From Pedobacter sp. HDW13 (GTDB lineage Bacteria; Bacteroidota; Bacteroidia; Sphingobacteriales; Sphingobacteriaceae), in the NCBI RefSeq assembly GCF_011303555.1, contig NZ_CP049868.1, positions 682,001 to 746,000 on the forward strand: 64,000 bases of DNA, read 5' to 3'. The notes under the pieces are model-generated. The model was not told the DNA's origin. It saw only the letters and a program-made list of their open reading frames with translations, and did no database searches. Made by a program: the position numbers and the translations under genes. Positions 51,963 to 62,149 of this stretch are shown here, piece by piece. Every line of letters starts with the position of its first letter. The first letter of the stretch is position 1.

Positions 51963-53818
51963 TTATTCTAAGGGGCTAAGATTGAGCTCCAAAATTTTCA
52001 TCAGTTCCTTGCCTTTTATCTCAACAGGTATCATGCTAATGGTATGTAAACCCGGTTTGAGTGTGATTTCGCCTATCTGGATGGTTTCCCGGATCCCCTT
52101 TCCATCTTTTCCTTGTTTCACATCGTGCTGCGTTTTTACCCCATCGACAGCTAAAAGGTAGCTGCCTCCGGTTTGGTTATCCACTATGTAATCAGCAGAA
52201 AGCTTAAACTTGCCAGGCTCAATAGTCCTGAAAGTCCAACTAATTTCCTGGTTGTTGTTTGTCCATCCATATAAGTAGTAGGAGTCCTTTTGCCCAGATG
52301 ATTTCTTAAGCGGATCGCCTTTTTGTTCTGCATCGTAGGCAAGAAATTGGGTAGATAAATTAGCGTCGACAAAGCGTTTCAGGTCAGTTTTGGCACTTCC
52401 CTTCAATTCCAGAACAATTACGGTACTGATGCTATCTGGTGCCGATTTTGGCAAGCTAACCATCAAATCCTGTTGATTAAGCCTATTCACGACCAAAGTG
52501 TTTTTGCTAGAAAGCAGGTAAGCCTTTCCAATTTCACTTTGCAAACCTCCAACAATTAGTCTCCCGTTTTTAGGCCATTGAAGTACGTGCAGATAAATAA
52601 AATTTGCCTTCGCTGTACTCACCCCCAGTTCTGCAGCGGCAAACCAGACGCCCCTGTGCCATATATGCTTTCTCCATTTTTACTCATCCATTTCCCGATA
52701 CCTCCTAAAATATTTTTGTCAGGGGCATCAATGGTTCCATCACCTTTAGGGCCTATATTCATCAGTAAATTGCCTCCCCGGGAAGCAGCTTTTATGAGTA
52801 AACGCACAAAGAAGGAAACCGACTTGTAGTTTTTATCTGCTCTCGAATAGCCGTAAGAATCATTTGTAGTAGGGATTCCTTCCCAATCTGCCCCTTTGGA
52901 CGAAAACTCGACAGGCTGATCATCGGTACTTTTGTAATCTCCCCACTCTCCATATGGCCAACTATCGGTTATTCTTCCATTTACTACAATGTTCTTGTCT
53001 TTTATCCAAATAGCTTTTAAAATCCTTAGGTTCTCAGAATATGGTAGCTTATGTGGCGTATCAAACCATAATATATCCGGATGGTATTTATCGATCAATT
53101 CATTTAATTGTGGAATCGCTTTCTCATCAACATATTTTGCAGCCTTTGCCACCAACTCGGGGTGCTCGTCATACCACCTGCGACCTCCATAAAGATTTTT
53201 ATCTCCACCAGGGTTATTAAACTCCCAATCGTTACCAGGTGCATCCGGGTGTTCCCAATCAAAGGCATGAGAGTAGTAAAACCCGAACTTAACGCCATAC
53301 CTTCTACAAGCGGACGAAAGTTCAGCCATAGGGTCTCTTTTAAATTCGGTTGTTTTTCCCAGTGTAAACTGAGAAACCGCTGAAGGATACATGGCGAAAC
53401 CATCATGATGTTTAGCGGTAATTACAAAATACCGCATTCCCGCATCCCTTGCGGTTTTGATCCATTTATCTGCATCAAAATTGGTGGGGTTAAAACCTTC
53501 GGCGATCTTTAAGTATTCTGCTTTGGTAATCTTTTCCCGGCGCATCAGGTGTTCGCTATAGCCACCCAATGAGCGGTCCTTCCAGTCGTTTGCAGGTAAT
53601 GCGTAAATTCCCCAGTGGACAAACATGCCGAATTTACCTTCACGCCACCAGCGCATCCGCTCTTGGTGACTTGCCATAGCCTCTTTCCACCAGCCATTTT
53701 TGGCCTCTTCTATTGCTATCAGGTCTCTCTTTTTTGCTATATCAGCAGGTTTTTCCTGGGCAAGAATGACATTGCCCAGGAAAAAGAAGACCATAGTAAT
53801 TGTTACTTTAATTCTCAT
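51963..53818 (-). pseudogene. GH29 alpha-L-fucosidase, frame broken near the C-terminal domain
   Basis: Exported alpha-L-fucosidase in two frames. The first (from ATG 53818) has the GH29 barrel: WWREGKFGMFVHWGIYALPANDW, YFVITAKHHDGFAMYPS, FGFYYSHAFDWEHPD, ILWFDTPHKL with the nucleophile Asp, and LLMNIGPKGDGTID. It ends LQNWG at TGA 52621-52619. The second frame continues STAKANFIYLHVLQWP and the usual C-terminal beta domain to 51963. One more G in the run at 52626-52622 gives LQNWGVSTAKANFIY, the expected junction. Probably one intact gene with a sequence error, otherwise a truncated enzyme. Confidence 0.85.
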
Positions 53819-53927
53819 TAGCACACATTTTAATGGGTCCTTATCAATATTTACTTGGTTTAGCGCCCGAGATAAAAATGAGGTAGGCTAAAGAGATCTC
53901 TATTAAATACATTACTCATCCGGATTC

Positions 53928-54965
53928 TTATTTAATTACAAGTTGTAACTCCTTTATCATCTCTTTCTGATGGTCTGCATTGATGTTTGACGCTTCAAAA
54001 ACAGCTTTATAGGTAGCTTTCGAACTGTAATTATTAACCTTTGGTATAGTATAACTGGTTACGCGATTGGCGATATTTTTCACTACGACTCCCTTATCCG
54101 CCGAGACCTTTCTCAGGTTTATCGGCCCTATGATTGCCCAGGTGTCCGCGTTCTGCGCAGCTGTGGCAAGGTTCGCAGCAGCAGGGACATCGAGGGTAAA
54201 AGGAGCGGCACTGGTTATGGTCCAGCCAACCAAAGGACTAACTGCATTATCTCTGGACATTGACCAACCCGGATTATAAGAATTTACACCATAATTGGTG
54301 AACGGAGCTGTAGGCAGGTTCATATTTGCTATGGTATATTCTGTTCCATCATCAAGCTTGTTTTTAATTAAGAAATCCCGAATAGACCATCTCGGCTGTA
54401 TGCTTCCAGCGTTTGCTTTATAACGGAATCCTACGTAAACGGGCTTGCTGCTTGCAGCGAACTCCTCCAAATTGATTGAGCCAGATGAAATATAATTCGC
54501 ATTGTCACCTGGGGACATAGTTGCCCGACTAGTTATGTCTGTCCAGGTTGCCGATTTTATGTTACTGGTCGTCGCCAGTGTGTCTCTAGTAACCAAAGAC
54601 CATCTGGTTACATTGACAATTCCTGCAAAGTCATTTGAAACCAGCACAGCCAACGAATTCGGTTGGTTTTGGTTTCTCTGGATATGTGAGGTGGTAAAAC
54701 TCAATAGCGGTGTTCCCTTGGCTTCCTTTCTATTTCTGAATTCGTAGCGGCCTCCCGGGGTTCCGGAATAAAAAGTTATCATATCAGGATTACCGGTAAA
54801 GTTGAAATTGATTGTATCACCTAATAAAAACTGATTTGTTTGAACTTGCCTTGTATTATAACTCAATACATCGAATTCAACATCTCTTACTGCAAGTTCC
54901 TTTTTACATCCCGCGAAAACCAGGGCAATTAGGGAACTGAATGCCAAATATTTCTTTAATTTCAT
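53928..54965 (-). CDS. DUF5017-type surface lipoprotein (SusE/F position)
   Basis: From ATG 54965 (MKLKKYLAFSSLIALVFAGC lipobox). DVLSYNTRQVQTNQFLLGDTINFNFTGNPDMITFYSGTPGGRYEFRNR is the DUF5017 opening, and SIRDFLIKNKLDDGT is the central segment; the second half is beta-rich. Lies directly after SusD, where PULs carry a glycan-binding surface protein. Role inferred from position. Confidence 0.8.
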   Translation of the reverse strand: MKLKKYLAFSSLIALVFAGCKKELAVRDVEFDVLSYNTRQVQTNQFLLGDTINFNFTGNPDMITFYSGTPGGRYEFRNRKEAKGTPLLSFTTSHIQRNQNQPNSLAVLVSNDFAGIVNVTRWSLVTRDTLATTSNIKSATWTDITSRATMSPGDNANYISSGSINLEEFAASSKPVYVGFRYKANAGSIQPRWSIRDFLIKNKLDDGTEYTIANMNLPTAPFTNYGVNSYNPGWSMSRDNAVSPLVGWTITSAAPFTLDVPAAANLATAAQNADTWAIIGPINLRKVSADKGVVVKNIANRVTSYTIPKVNNYSSKATYKAVFEASNINADHQKEMIKELQLVIK

Positions 54966-54991
54966 GATTTTTATTGTTAAGAATAAATACG

Positions 54992-57112
54992 TTACCAACC
55001 TGGGTTTTGAACTAATTCCTTATTGGAAGCAATTTCACCGGCAGGGATTGGAAGTAATAGATTACGTGCCGTAGCATTAGTAAATGCCAAATGCCCGTAA
55101 TTAAAATAGTTATTGATAGCCCTTATCCTTTGCGAAAATTCGGACATTGTTGAAACAAAATCGCCCCATCTAACTAAATCCTGCTTTCTCAGCGCTTCGA
55201 AACATAATTCCTTTGATCTCTCCTGCTTCAATGCCTGACGCAATGTGGTCTGAGAAAGCCCGGAAAGATCAACAACGGTTGTTCCCACAATTACGGTGGA
55301 GAAAGTAGCTTGCTGGGCATATTCAAAAATAGCACCTGTCACCCCAACAGCGCTGATGGCACCAACCCCGGTTTGCGTAGGACCTACATTTGTTGACCTA
55401 CCGGCTTTAGTTACATGGTAATAATTTGCCCCATTACGGACGTAGCTATTAATTGCATAGTTAGTATTTGGCTGCCAGTCTGGAGTTGAAGCAGGCCATG
55501 GTGTAGAAAATTGAATCGTAGTGCTAGCACTATATTTTCTACCAGGATTTTCAATATAAACGCCTGATATTTTTCCGTTTGCCTGATCGACTGAAGCTTT
55601 TAGAACCGCACCGGTTCCACCCGAGGGATCGCTAACTGTTACCGTTACATTATCATCTCGAAGGTACCCACTTCCAGAACCTGAACCGCTTCCCTGAAGA
55701 CTTATATGTTGAATACTGGAGAAAGGAGTACTGGAAGTTGCATTTACCGGCTCACCGAAAGCCCTTCTCCTCACCTGGTTTATTGCATCATATGCTACCT
55801 GGGTAGGACCATTAACCTCGTTTTCTGCTTCGGCCAGCATCAATAAAACATCAGAATAGCGCAGAATGGCAAAATTGATCTGAGTATTACTATTGATTTT
55901 GTTATAAGATAATTCCATCTCTCTTCTCCATTTCCCAACCTGGTAGCCAAAATTGCCTTTATCAACCGTATTGTAATCTACATAAACTTTACTCAGTTTG
56001 GTGAGCTGATCTGTTGCATCTGTCGCATCTCCACTTCTTCTTGAGCGCTGATAACCAAATGGAGAAATTGACCAACCCCTCCTTAAATCTCCTGGTTCGT
56101 ACAGGTCAACGAATTGGGGAGAAACATTGAAATTATTGTAATTATAACCGTACAAATTGGTTATCTCATTAACAGAAAACTGTGTAGTAATCCCGGGATT
56201 GTTTCCCAAAGTACCTAAATTACCTTTACCATCTGTTCCATCGCCGAGAAACTCAACCTCCCACATACTTTCACCGATATTATAAACGTTTCGGTGCATA
56301 TTGATAAATACCTGGCTATAAGCAGAATTGGTAAGACTGCTGTTGAACGTTTCCAGGAGCTTATGCTTTCCACTACTAACAACTTCCTTTGCCCATTTTA
56401 AAGCAGCCTGATAATATACTTTACTGTCGCCCGCTGAAGCAAAAGCTGCTCCGGCTCTGGTCAAACAAACTCTTGCTAGAATTCCCTGAACGGCTGTCTT
56501 GGAAACACGTCCTGAATGTCCGATTTTATCGATATCCCTAACCAATGGTATTGCCGTTTCCATATCTGCTATTACCTGGGCAAAAACGTCCCTTGCCGGG
56601 GTTCGGTTACCCTTTAAGTTTGACGGATCTTCAGATCGCGTTAACTTAAGGGGCACATCGCCAAAATAACTCGCTAAAAGAAAATGATAATAAGCTCTTA
56701 AGAAAAGTGCCTCACCTTTGAAAGCGTTTCTATCTTCTTCACTTAACTCCGGAACCTGTATATTATCAAGCAACACGTTGGCTCTTTCAATACCGGTATA
56801 ACATTGAACCCATAAGCCGTTAACCACAGGGCTTCCACTATCAAAACTATTTACCACTACGCCTGTGGTTATATAATTCCATCTGACGAAGGTCTCATCC
56901 GTAATTGCACCAAACTCGTTGATCAGAGAACCTCCATATAGACGATTAGTAGCCAGGGGCTGATACACCCCTGCCAAGGCAACCATCATTTTATCTTTGC
57001 TGTTATAATAATACTTTTCGGCCAAAAAATCGGTTGGCTCTGTATCAAGAAACTTTTTACAGGAAATGAACGATAGGCTCATCACCAGAAACATTAAGAA
57101 TATTTTTTTCAT
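54992..57112 (-). CDS. RagB/SusD surface glycan-binding lipoprotein with an inserted domain
   Basis: A 706-aa lipoprotein (MSLSFISCKKFLDTEPTDF), beginning with the SusD TPR-like scaffold (GEALFLRAYYHFLLASYFGDVPL, ILARVCLTRAGA, FAILRYSDVLLMLAEAENEV) and ending with LRQALKQERSKELCFEALRKQDLVRWGDFVSTM and LLPIPAGEIASNKELVQNPGW. Between about residues 465 and 600 an extra segment appears: a Gly/Ser repeat, NVTVTVSDPSGGTGAVLKASVDQ, and WQPNTNYAINSYVRNGANYYHVTKAG. It resembles a carbohydrate-binding or phage-adhesin-like fold, making the protein longer than usual. It pairs with the SusC upstream. Confidence 0.9.
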   Translation of the reverse strand: MKKIFLMFLVMSLSFISCKKFLDTEPTDFLAEKYYYNSKDKMMVALAGVYQPLATNRLYGGSLINEFGAITDETFVRWNYITTGVVVNSFDSGSPVVNGLWVQCYTGIERANVLLDNIQVPELSEEDRNAFKGEALFLRAYYHFLLASYFGDVPLKLTRSEDPSNLKGNRTPARDVFAQVIADMETAIPLVRDIDKIGHSGRVSKTAVQGILARVCLTRAGAAFASAGDSKVYYQAALKWAKEVVSSGKHKLLETFNSSLTNSAYSQVFINMHRNVYNIGESMWEVEFLGDGTDGKGNLGTLGNNPGITTQFSVNEITNLYGYNYNNFNVSPQFVDLYEPGDLRRGWSISPFGYQRSRRSGDATDATDQLTKLSKVYVDYNTVDKGNFGYQVGKWRREMELSYNKINSNTQINFAILRYSDVLLMLAEAENEVNGPTQVAYDAINQVRRRAFGEPVNATSSTPFSSIQHISLQGSGSGSGSGYLRDDNVTVTVSDPSGGTGAVLKASVDQANGKISGVYIENPGRKYSASTTIQFSTPWPASTPDWQPNTNYAINSYVRNGANYYHVTKAGRSTNVGPTQTGVGAISAVGVTGAIFEYAQQATFSTVIVGTTVVDLSGLSQTTLRQALKQERSKELCFEALRKQDLVRWGDFVSTMSEFSQRIRAINNYFNYGHLAFTNATARNLLLPIPAGEIASNKELVQNPGW

Positions 57113-57174
57113 CTTATTAAATTTTAGAATTGAGAACTAATAGTTCTTATATTTTTTAATCAGGAACTTTCCAG

Positions 57175-60100
57175 TTAAAAAGTAACATCCAAACCAAACG
57201 AAATCACCTTGGCTCTGGGATAAGCACTGTAGTCGAAGCCACCTGTTAATACATTGTTGAATGTGCTTACCTCTGGATCGAATCCTGAATATTTCGTCCA
57301 GGTCAAAAGATTTTGAGCACTCATCGAGAGTCTGGCAGACTTGATTTTAGCTTTTTGCAATAATTTTTGCGAAAAATTATAGCCCAATGAAACCGTCTTA
57401 AGTCTCAAATAGCTTCCGTCTTCTATGGTTCTCGAAGACAAACCAGTTCCATAATAACCGCCGCCCGACACGCCTGCGCGGTAGTTTGGAGAACTTTGAT
57501 TGTCAGGACTCCAACGATCGCTGTAAGAGGCGAACTGTTGAAACCCACTTTTACCTAAAGCATTTCCTTCAAAGACAAACCTGTTGTTATTTTGGATCTG
57601 ATTGCCATATGACCATTGCAAAAAGACATTTAGATCAATAGACTTGTATCTGAAATTATTTGAAAATCCTCCGATATGAATGGGTAATGATCTTCCAATA
57701 ACTGTTCGATCGTTTGCATCAACAACTTTATCTCCGTTAATGTCCTTGTATTTAATATCTCCAGGCCTGATCAGTTCGCGCACATTTCCATTTGTTGTCA
57801 CTTCATCCTTGAGCACATAAACACCTTCAGTAGTTCTGTTAAAATCACTGAACTGATAATTGCCATCCCACATCCAGCCATACATCAGCCCCAAAGGTTC
57901 ATCAACCTTTGCCATATAAGCCGGAACAGTACTATATGCGAAATCCCAATTGACTGCAGATAGCAAAGTTTCCTGACCATCGGCAAGCGCCAGCAGTTTA
58001 TTTTTGTTAAAAGAAATATTGAAATTACTACCCCAACTGAAATCTTTGGTTTTGATGTTTTTGGTAGTAATGGTGAACTCCAAACCTGTATTTTGGACAC
58101 TTCCGATATTGAGCAAGGATCTGGTATATCCAGAATATTGGGGAATACTTGCATTCAGGATTAAATCATGTGTTTTCTTGGTATAAAAATCTACCGTCAG
58201 TCCTATTTTATTGCTAAACAACGATAAATCTATACCGGCGTTGTATTGGGCAGTTGTTTCCCACTTCAACTTTTTATTTCCCATTGAAATATCTCCCCAA
58301 TCGTTCTTTCCCACAAATAGAATTGGAGAAAAAGCATTATTGAAAGAGTAGTTAATATTTCCCGGGAGTTCAAACCTTGCAACATAGGCAAAGTCTGACG
58401 CTCTGTTATTACCAGTCTCTCCATAACTCAGCCTTAACTTACCGTCGGATATGATTTTGTTATCTTTAAGAAAGGATTCTTTTGAAAACCGCCATCCAGC
58501 CGAAACTGCGGGAAAAAATCCCCAGCGGTTCCCTTGGGCGAAACGAGATGTTCCATCAGCCCTATAAGAAACCTCCATCATATATTTATCAGCATAGCTA
58601 TAAGACACGCGGGAATAAACTGAAGAATTCCGCCAAAGGGAACTTTCTGCAGTAGGACCAGGATTTAATGTCCCTTCATTAAGCCCACTTAAGCCAAGCT
58701 GCTCATTAGGCAAAAGCCTTGCAGAATATCCATAAGCCTCAGAATTGCTTCCTAAGGCACTAAAACCTGCCAAAGCCGTAATTCTATGTTTTTCATTAAA
58801 GGTTTCCGAATACGTCAAGGTGTTCTCATTAGCCCAATTCTGATATTTATACAACGTTATTGAGCCATTTACCCCATTCGCAGCATTCCAACCTACAGGG
58901 CTTCCGTATTGGGTAAGCGAATTATTAAAAGACTCATTAGCTTCATTACTTCTATTGTAAATCCCACTTACCCGCAGTTTCAAACTTGGCAGGATGGCAT
59001 ACTCGGCAAATGAGTTGATATTGATGTTTTCCGTTTTATAATTGCTAACCGCATTTTTCTGATGCAATATTGGATTGAAACGATAATCATGGATACCATT
59101 CAATGCCTGGGTCACATCCTGGATCGGCAGTTCACTAATGGTGTCAATTGGACTATAACCCCAAACATTATACAAAATAAATGAACCTGCACCACCTCCT
59201 AAGCCGGCGCTTGCACCCTGGCCGTAACGTATATTATTGGAATAAGATGTATTCATCCCAACCTTTAGTTTGTCATTAACCTTATGGTCTAAATTAAACC
59301 TGCCTTGATATCTTTTATAACCAGTATTAATGATTGTACCGGTCTGCCTGTTAATGTTGCCAGATAAAGAATAAGTTGTCCTGTCAGTACCTCCACGAAG
59401 AGCCAAATCATAGTTCTGTTGGTAACCTGTCTGAAAAAATGGTTTCTGCCAGTCTGCCCCCGAAAAGTTCTTGTAAAAGTCAACATAGTTTTGTTCGTTA
59501 AGCCCTTTAAAATCTACCATATAATAGTAAAATGTATTGGGTCCCTGGATAGGGTTCCGATCGAGATTATATCTGATGAACTCATAGGGCGACATCAGCT
59601 CCATACGCTGATTGTTGCTACTGATATTAACATAGGAGTTAAAGTTCACCACAGAACTACCGGACACCCCTTTTTTGGTGGTAATCACAATTACACCATT
59701 AGCTGCCCTTGCACCATAAATAGCAGTCGCTGCTGCATCTTTTAGTACGTTTATTGATTCTATCTCATTATTACTGATGTTATTCAGGTTAAATCCTTCG
59801 ACCGGAAATCCATCAATCACATATAATGGCGAATTAGACTGTGTCACTGAATTTGCTCCCCTGATTTGAATACTAGCTGATGCTCCAGGCTGTCCGTCTG
59901 TAGAAGTCACCTGAACTCCTGCTACCCTGCCTGCTAGTGCCTCATCCAGAGATCGTACCGGAGCTTTTGTAAAGTCACCCATATCCACCGAGCCTACTGC
60001 TGTTGTCAGGTCTTTTCTACTCTTGGAACCGTATCCAACTACAACGACCTCTGATAACGCTTTTTGATCGACCTCTAGTACGACATCAACCGCAGTTCTC

Positions 60101-60365
60101 TCGCCCACTGCAATTGCCCTTTCCAGATAACCGATATGGCTAAACAACAGTATGTCACTAGCGCCGCTACCGGTAATCGAATACTTTCCGTCTTCATTGG
60201 TTTTTACAGACTGTTTGCCGTCTTTTAAGCGCACTGATGTCCCAGACAAGGGCCTCCCCCATCCCTTGCGGTCACCCTTCCCGTGATTTGTCTTTTAACC
60301 TGGGACTGTGCCATTGACACATACCCTAGCAAAAGAACGATGATTAGTTTAATACAAATTTTCAT
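57175..60365 (-). pseudogene. SusC-type TonB-dependent receptor with a 5' frameshift
   Basis: The true start is ATG 60365 (MKICIKLIIVLLLGYVSMAQS signal peptide, then KRQITGRVTARDGG). Reading stops matching at the G5 run 60260-60256; one more G restores DGGRPLSGTSVRLKDGKQ, the normal carboxypeptidase-like N-domain. From there the SusC body is intact: VVVVGYGSKSRKDLTTAVGSV, GRVAGVQVTSTDGQPG, the plug domain with VIVITTKKG, and a C-terminal beta-barrel ending GLDVTF. It imports oligosaccharides with the SusD protein through TonB. The frameshift may be a sequence error. Confidence 0.85.
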
Positions 60366-61329
60366 AATTTATTATTGGTTTGTTTGTTTTGTTTATTTAT
60401 CTCATTTACCAATGCTTTCGCATTATCCCTGATATCAAAACCAGGTTACATCTTTAGATATGGCGACACAGATTTTTAATTTGCTACCTTCTCCCAATTG
60501 GGGCCAGTTTTAACAATTCATATCCGCGCTCACTATCAAGCTTCCAACGGGTTGTAGAAAAGGATTTCAGCTAACGCACAAATCCCATTTCTGCTTGTAG
60601 CAGGTTTACAGGTAATAGTGGGCTTTCTATCTAAGCTATTTTTCATAATAGTCTGCTGCATGACAACTCCTCTCCACTATAGGATATAGCCTCATCATTT
60701 AGCAAAAAATCCCAGAATAGCACACTTAATTTTTAACAGAAAGCGGGAGGTAGACGACCTTTATCGATATCTTTCTTAAAATTCCTGGGGTGAAATAACT
60801 TGGTATTGGTTCATATATATTTGTCTTTGGTTAGTTATTGAATGGTATAAAACTAGTTGCTAAAACAGCTTTTAGCAGCCAAAATCATACAAAAAAAAGC
60901 CAAAAAAATACATTTTTAAGCCGAACAAAAACAACACAAACAACTGAATAACAGCAACATAATAGAAAACAAACAACTTAACGACTAAATTCAGCACAGA
61001 AATGTATCAGGGAATTGTTTTTATCGGTTTTAAGGGAGTGTAACTGGGAAAATTTTTGAAGATCATTACCTATGTAAAACATAAGGTTAAAGATTACCCT
61101 GGAGAAAAAAAGTAGCCTAAAACCAACGGAAGGAAGCCAGTTACAGGTTTATGTAGAACCGTATTTTCTTTTCTGGTATGCTAGCTTATACTTCCCAGGT
61201 ATTTTCGGCTTTCGCTTTCGATGCTAAAAGCAGATCATTTCCGACAGACTGGCTTTTTAGGATAAGCCATAGCAGAAAAATTCAGGATATACTTCCCTTA
61301 GGGTATCCAGAACAAAGAATATCAAAGGT
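60366..61329. other. Long gene-free region upstream of susC
   Basis: About 960 bp between susC and the IDI-like gene. It holds a perfect hairpin TGCTAAAA-CAGC-TTTTAGCA at 60858-60877. No TAnnTTTG element was found on the susC strand. An 82-codon plus-strand ORF at 61178-61426 overlaps the 3' end of the IDI-like gene and shows no family features. This is the obvious place to search for a dCas12f target. Confidence 0.5.
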
Positions 61330-61881
61330 TTACATGTATTTAGGCACATCAGAAAGTTGCCTCTTCTGCTTCATTGCAGTTGATACATGCCTCACAACCC
61401 TATTTAAAATTAAACCTAAGCCTTGAATATAATTTTCAGGATGAGCATTGATGTCCTTTGCCAATACGTTTATATCCATAAACTTAAAATTTTCCTTCTC
61501 CATGGGATGGATAGCCGGCAGGGTTTCACTCATTCCAAAATAAACGTGACTTACTTTATACTCAGTTAGGCCACCTGAAAATTTGGTATTATGGGTAAAT
61601 TTAAAAAGGAAACTGATATCACAGCCCATTCCCAATTCTGCCCATATTTTTTTAATTGCAATATGAAAATTGCTCTCTCCTACCTTAGCATGGCCTATAC
61701 AAGTATTAGCCCATAAGGCTTTGGAAGAATACTTAGTTTTTTGAAGTAATAACTCACACTTTGAGTTAAAAATAAAAACTGAAAAGCCACGATGCAGCAA
61801 TCCCCTCTCATAAGCTTCCTTTTTTTCGATGTGCCCCTGTGGATTATCATGCTGATCAACCAGTATCACGTGTTTAATCAT
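61330..61881 (-). CDS. Degenerate isopentenyl-diphosphate isomerase-like NUDIX protein
   Basis: A 183-aa protein with a type 1 IDI layout: ILVDQHDNPQG, LHRGFSVFIFN, ALWANTCIGHAKVGESNFHIAIKKIWAELGM and GLTEYKVSHVYFG. Compared with Escherichia coli Idi from memory, the catalytic Cys position is Ile (NTCIGH against NSVCGH) and the second metal-binding Glu of the ExE pair is Lys (TEYK against ENE). The fold is kept but isomerase chemistry is doubtful. Standalone gene inside the polysaccharide locus. Confidence 0.75.
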   Translation of the reverse strand: MIKHVILVDQHDNPQGHIEKKEAYERGLLHRGFSVFIFNSKCELLLQKTKYSSKALWANTCIGHAKVGESNFHIAIKKIWAELGMGCDISFLFKFTHNTKFSGGLTEYKVSHVYFGMSETLPAIHPMEKENFKFMDINVLAKDINAHPENYIQGLGLILNRVVRHVSTAMKQKRQLSDVPKYM

Positions 61882-62149
61882 TTAAATTATTTTTTTTCAA
61901 GCAGAACTATAACTAGAAGCCGGAGCACGATAATTCCCCACATGCAATTGATCAAAATTAGTGCTAGATGGCAACAGCCAAAACGCTTAGCCTACCCATA
62001 GCATCTTCCAGGATAGGACCAAAAGTCCAGCTGCCTAAACAATCAATATTCGCCTTAGATGAGTCTAAAAATGGTATAGGTTTAAGGGGGCTTCCCAGGA
62101 AAGAATTCGCGATTTGGACTTTAGTAACCATATCAATAAGGGAATTAAA

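Noticed and set aside
61178..61426. 82-codon plus-strand ORF
   Set aside because: Overlaps the IDI-like gene antisense and has no recognisable features.
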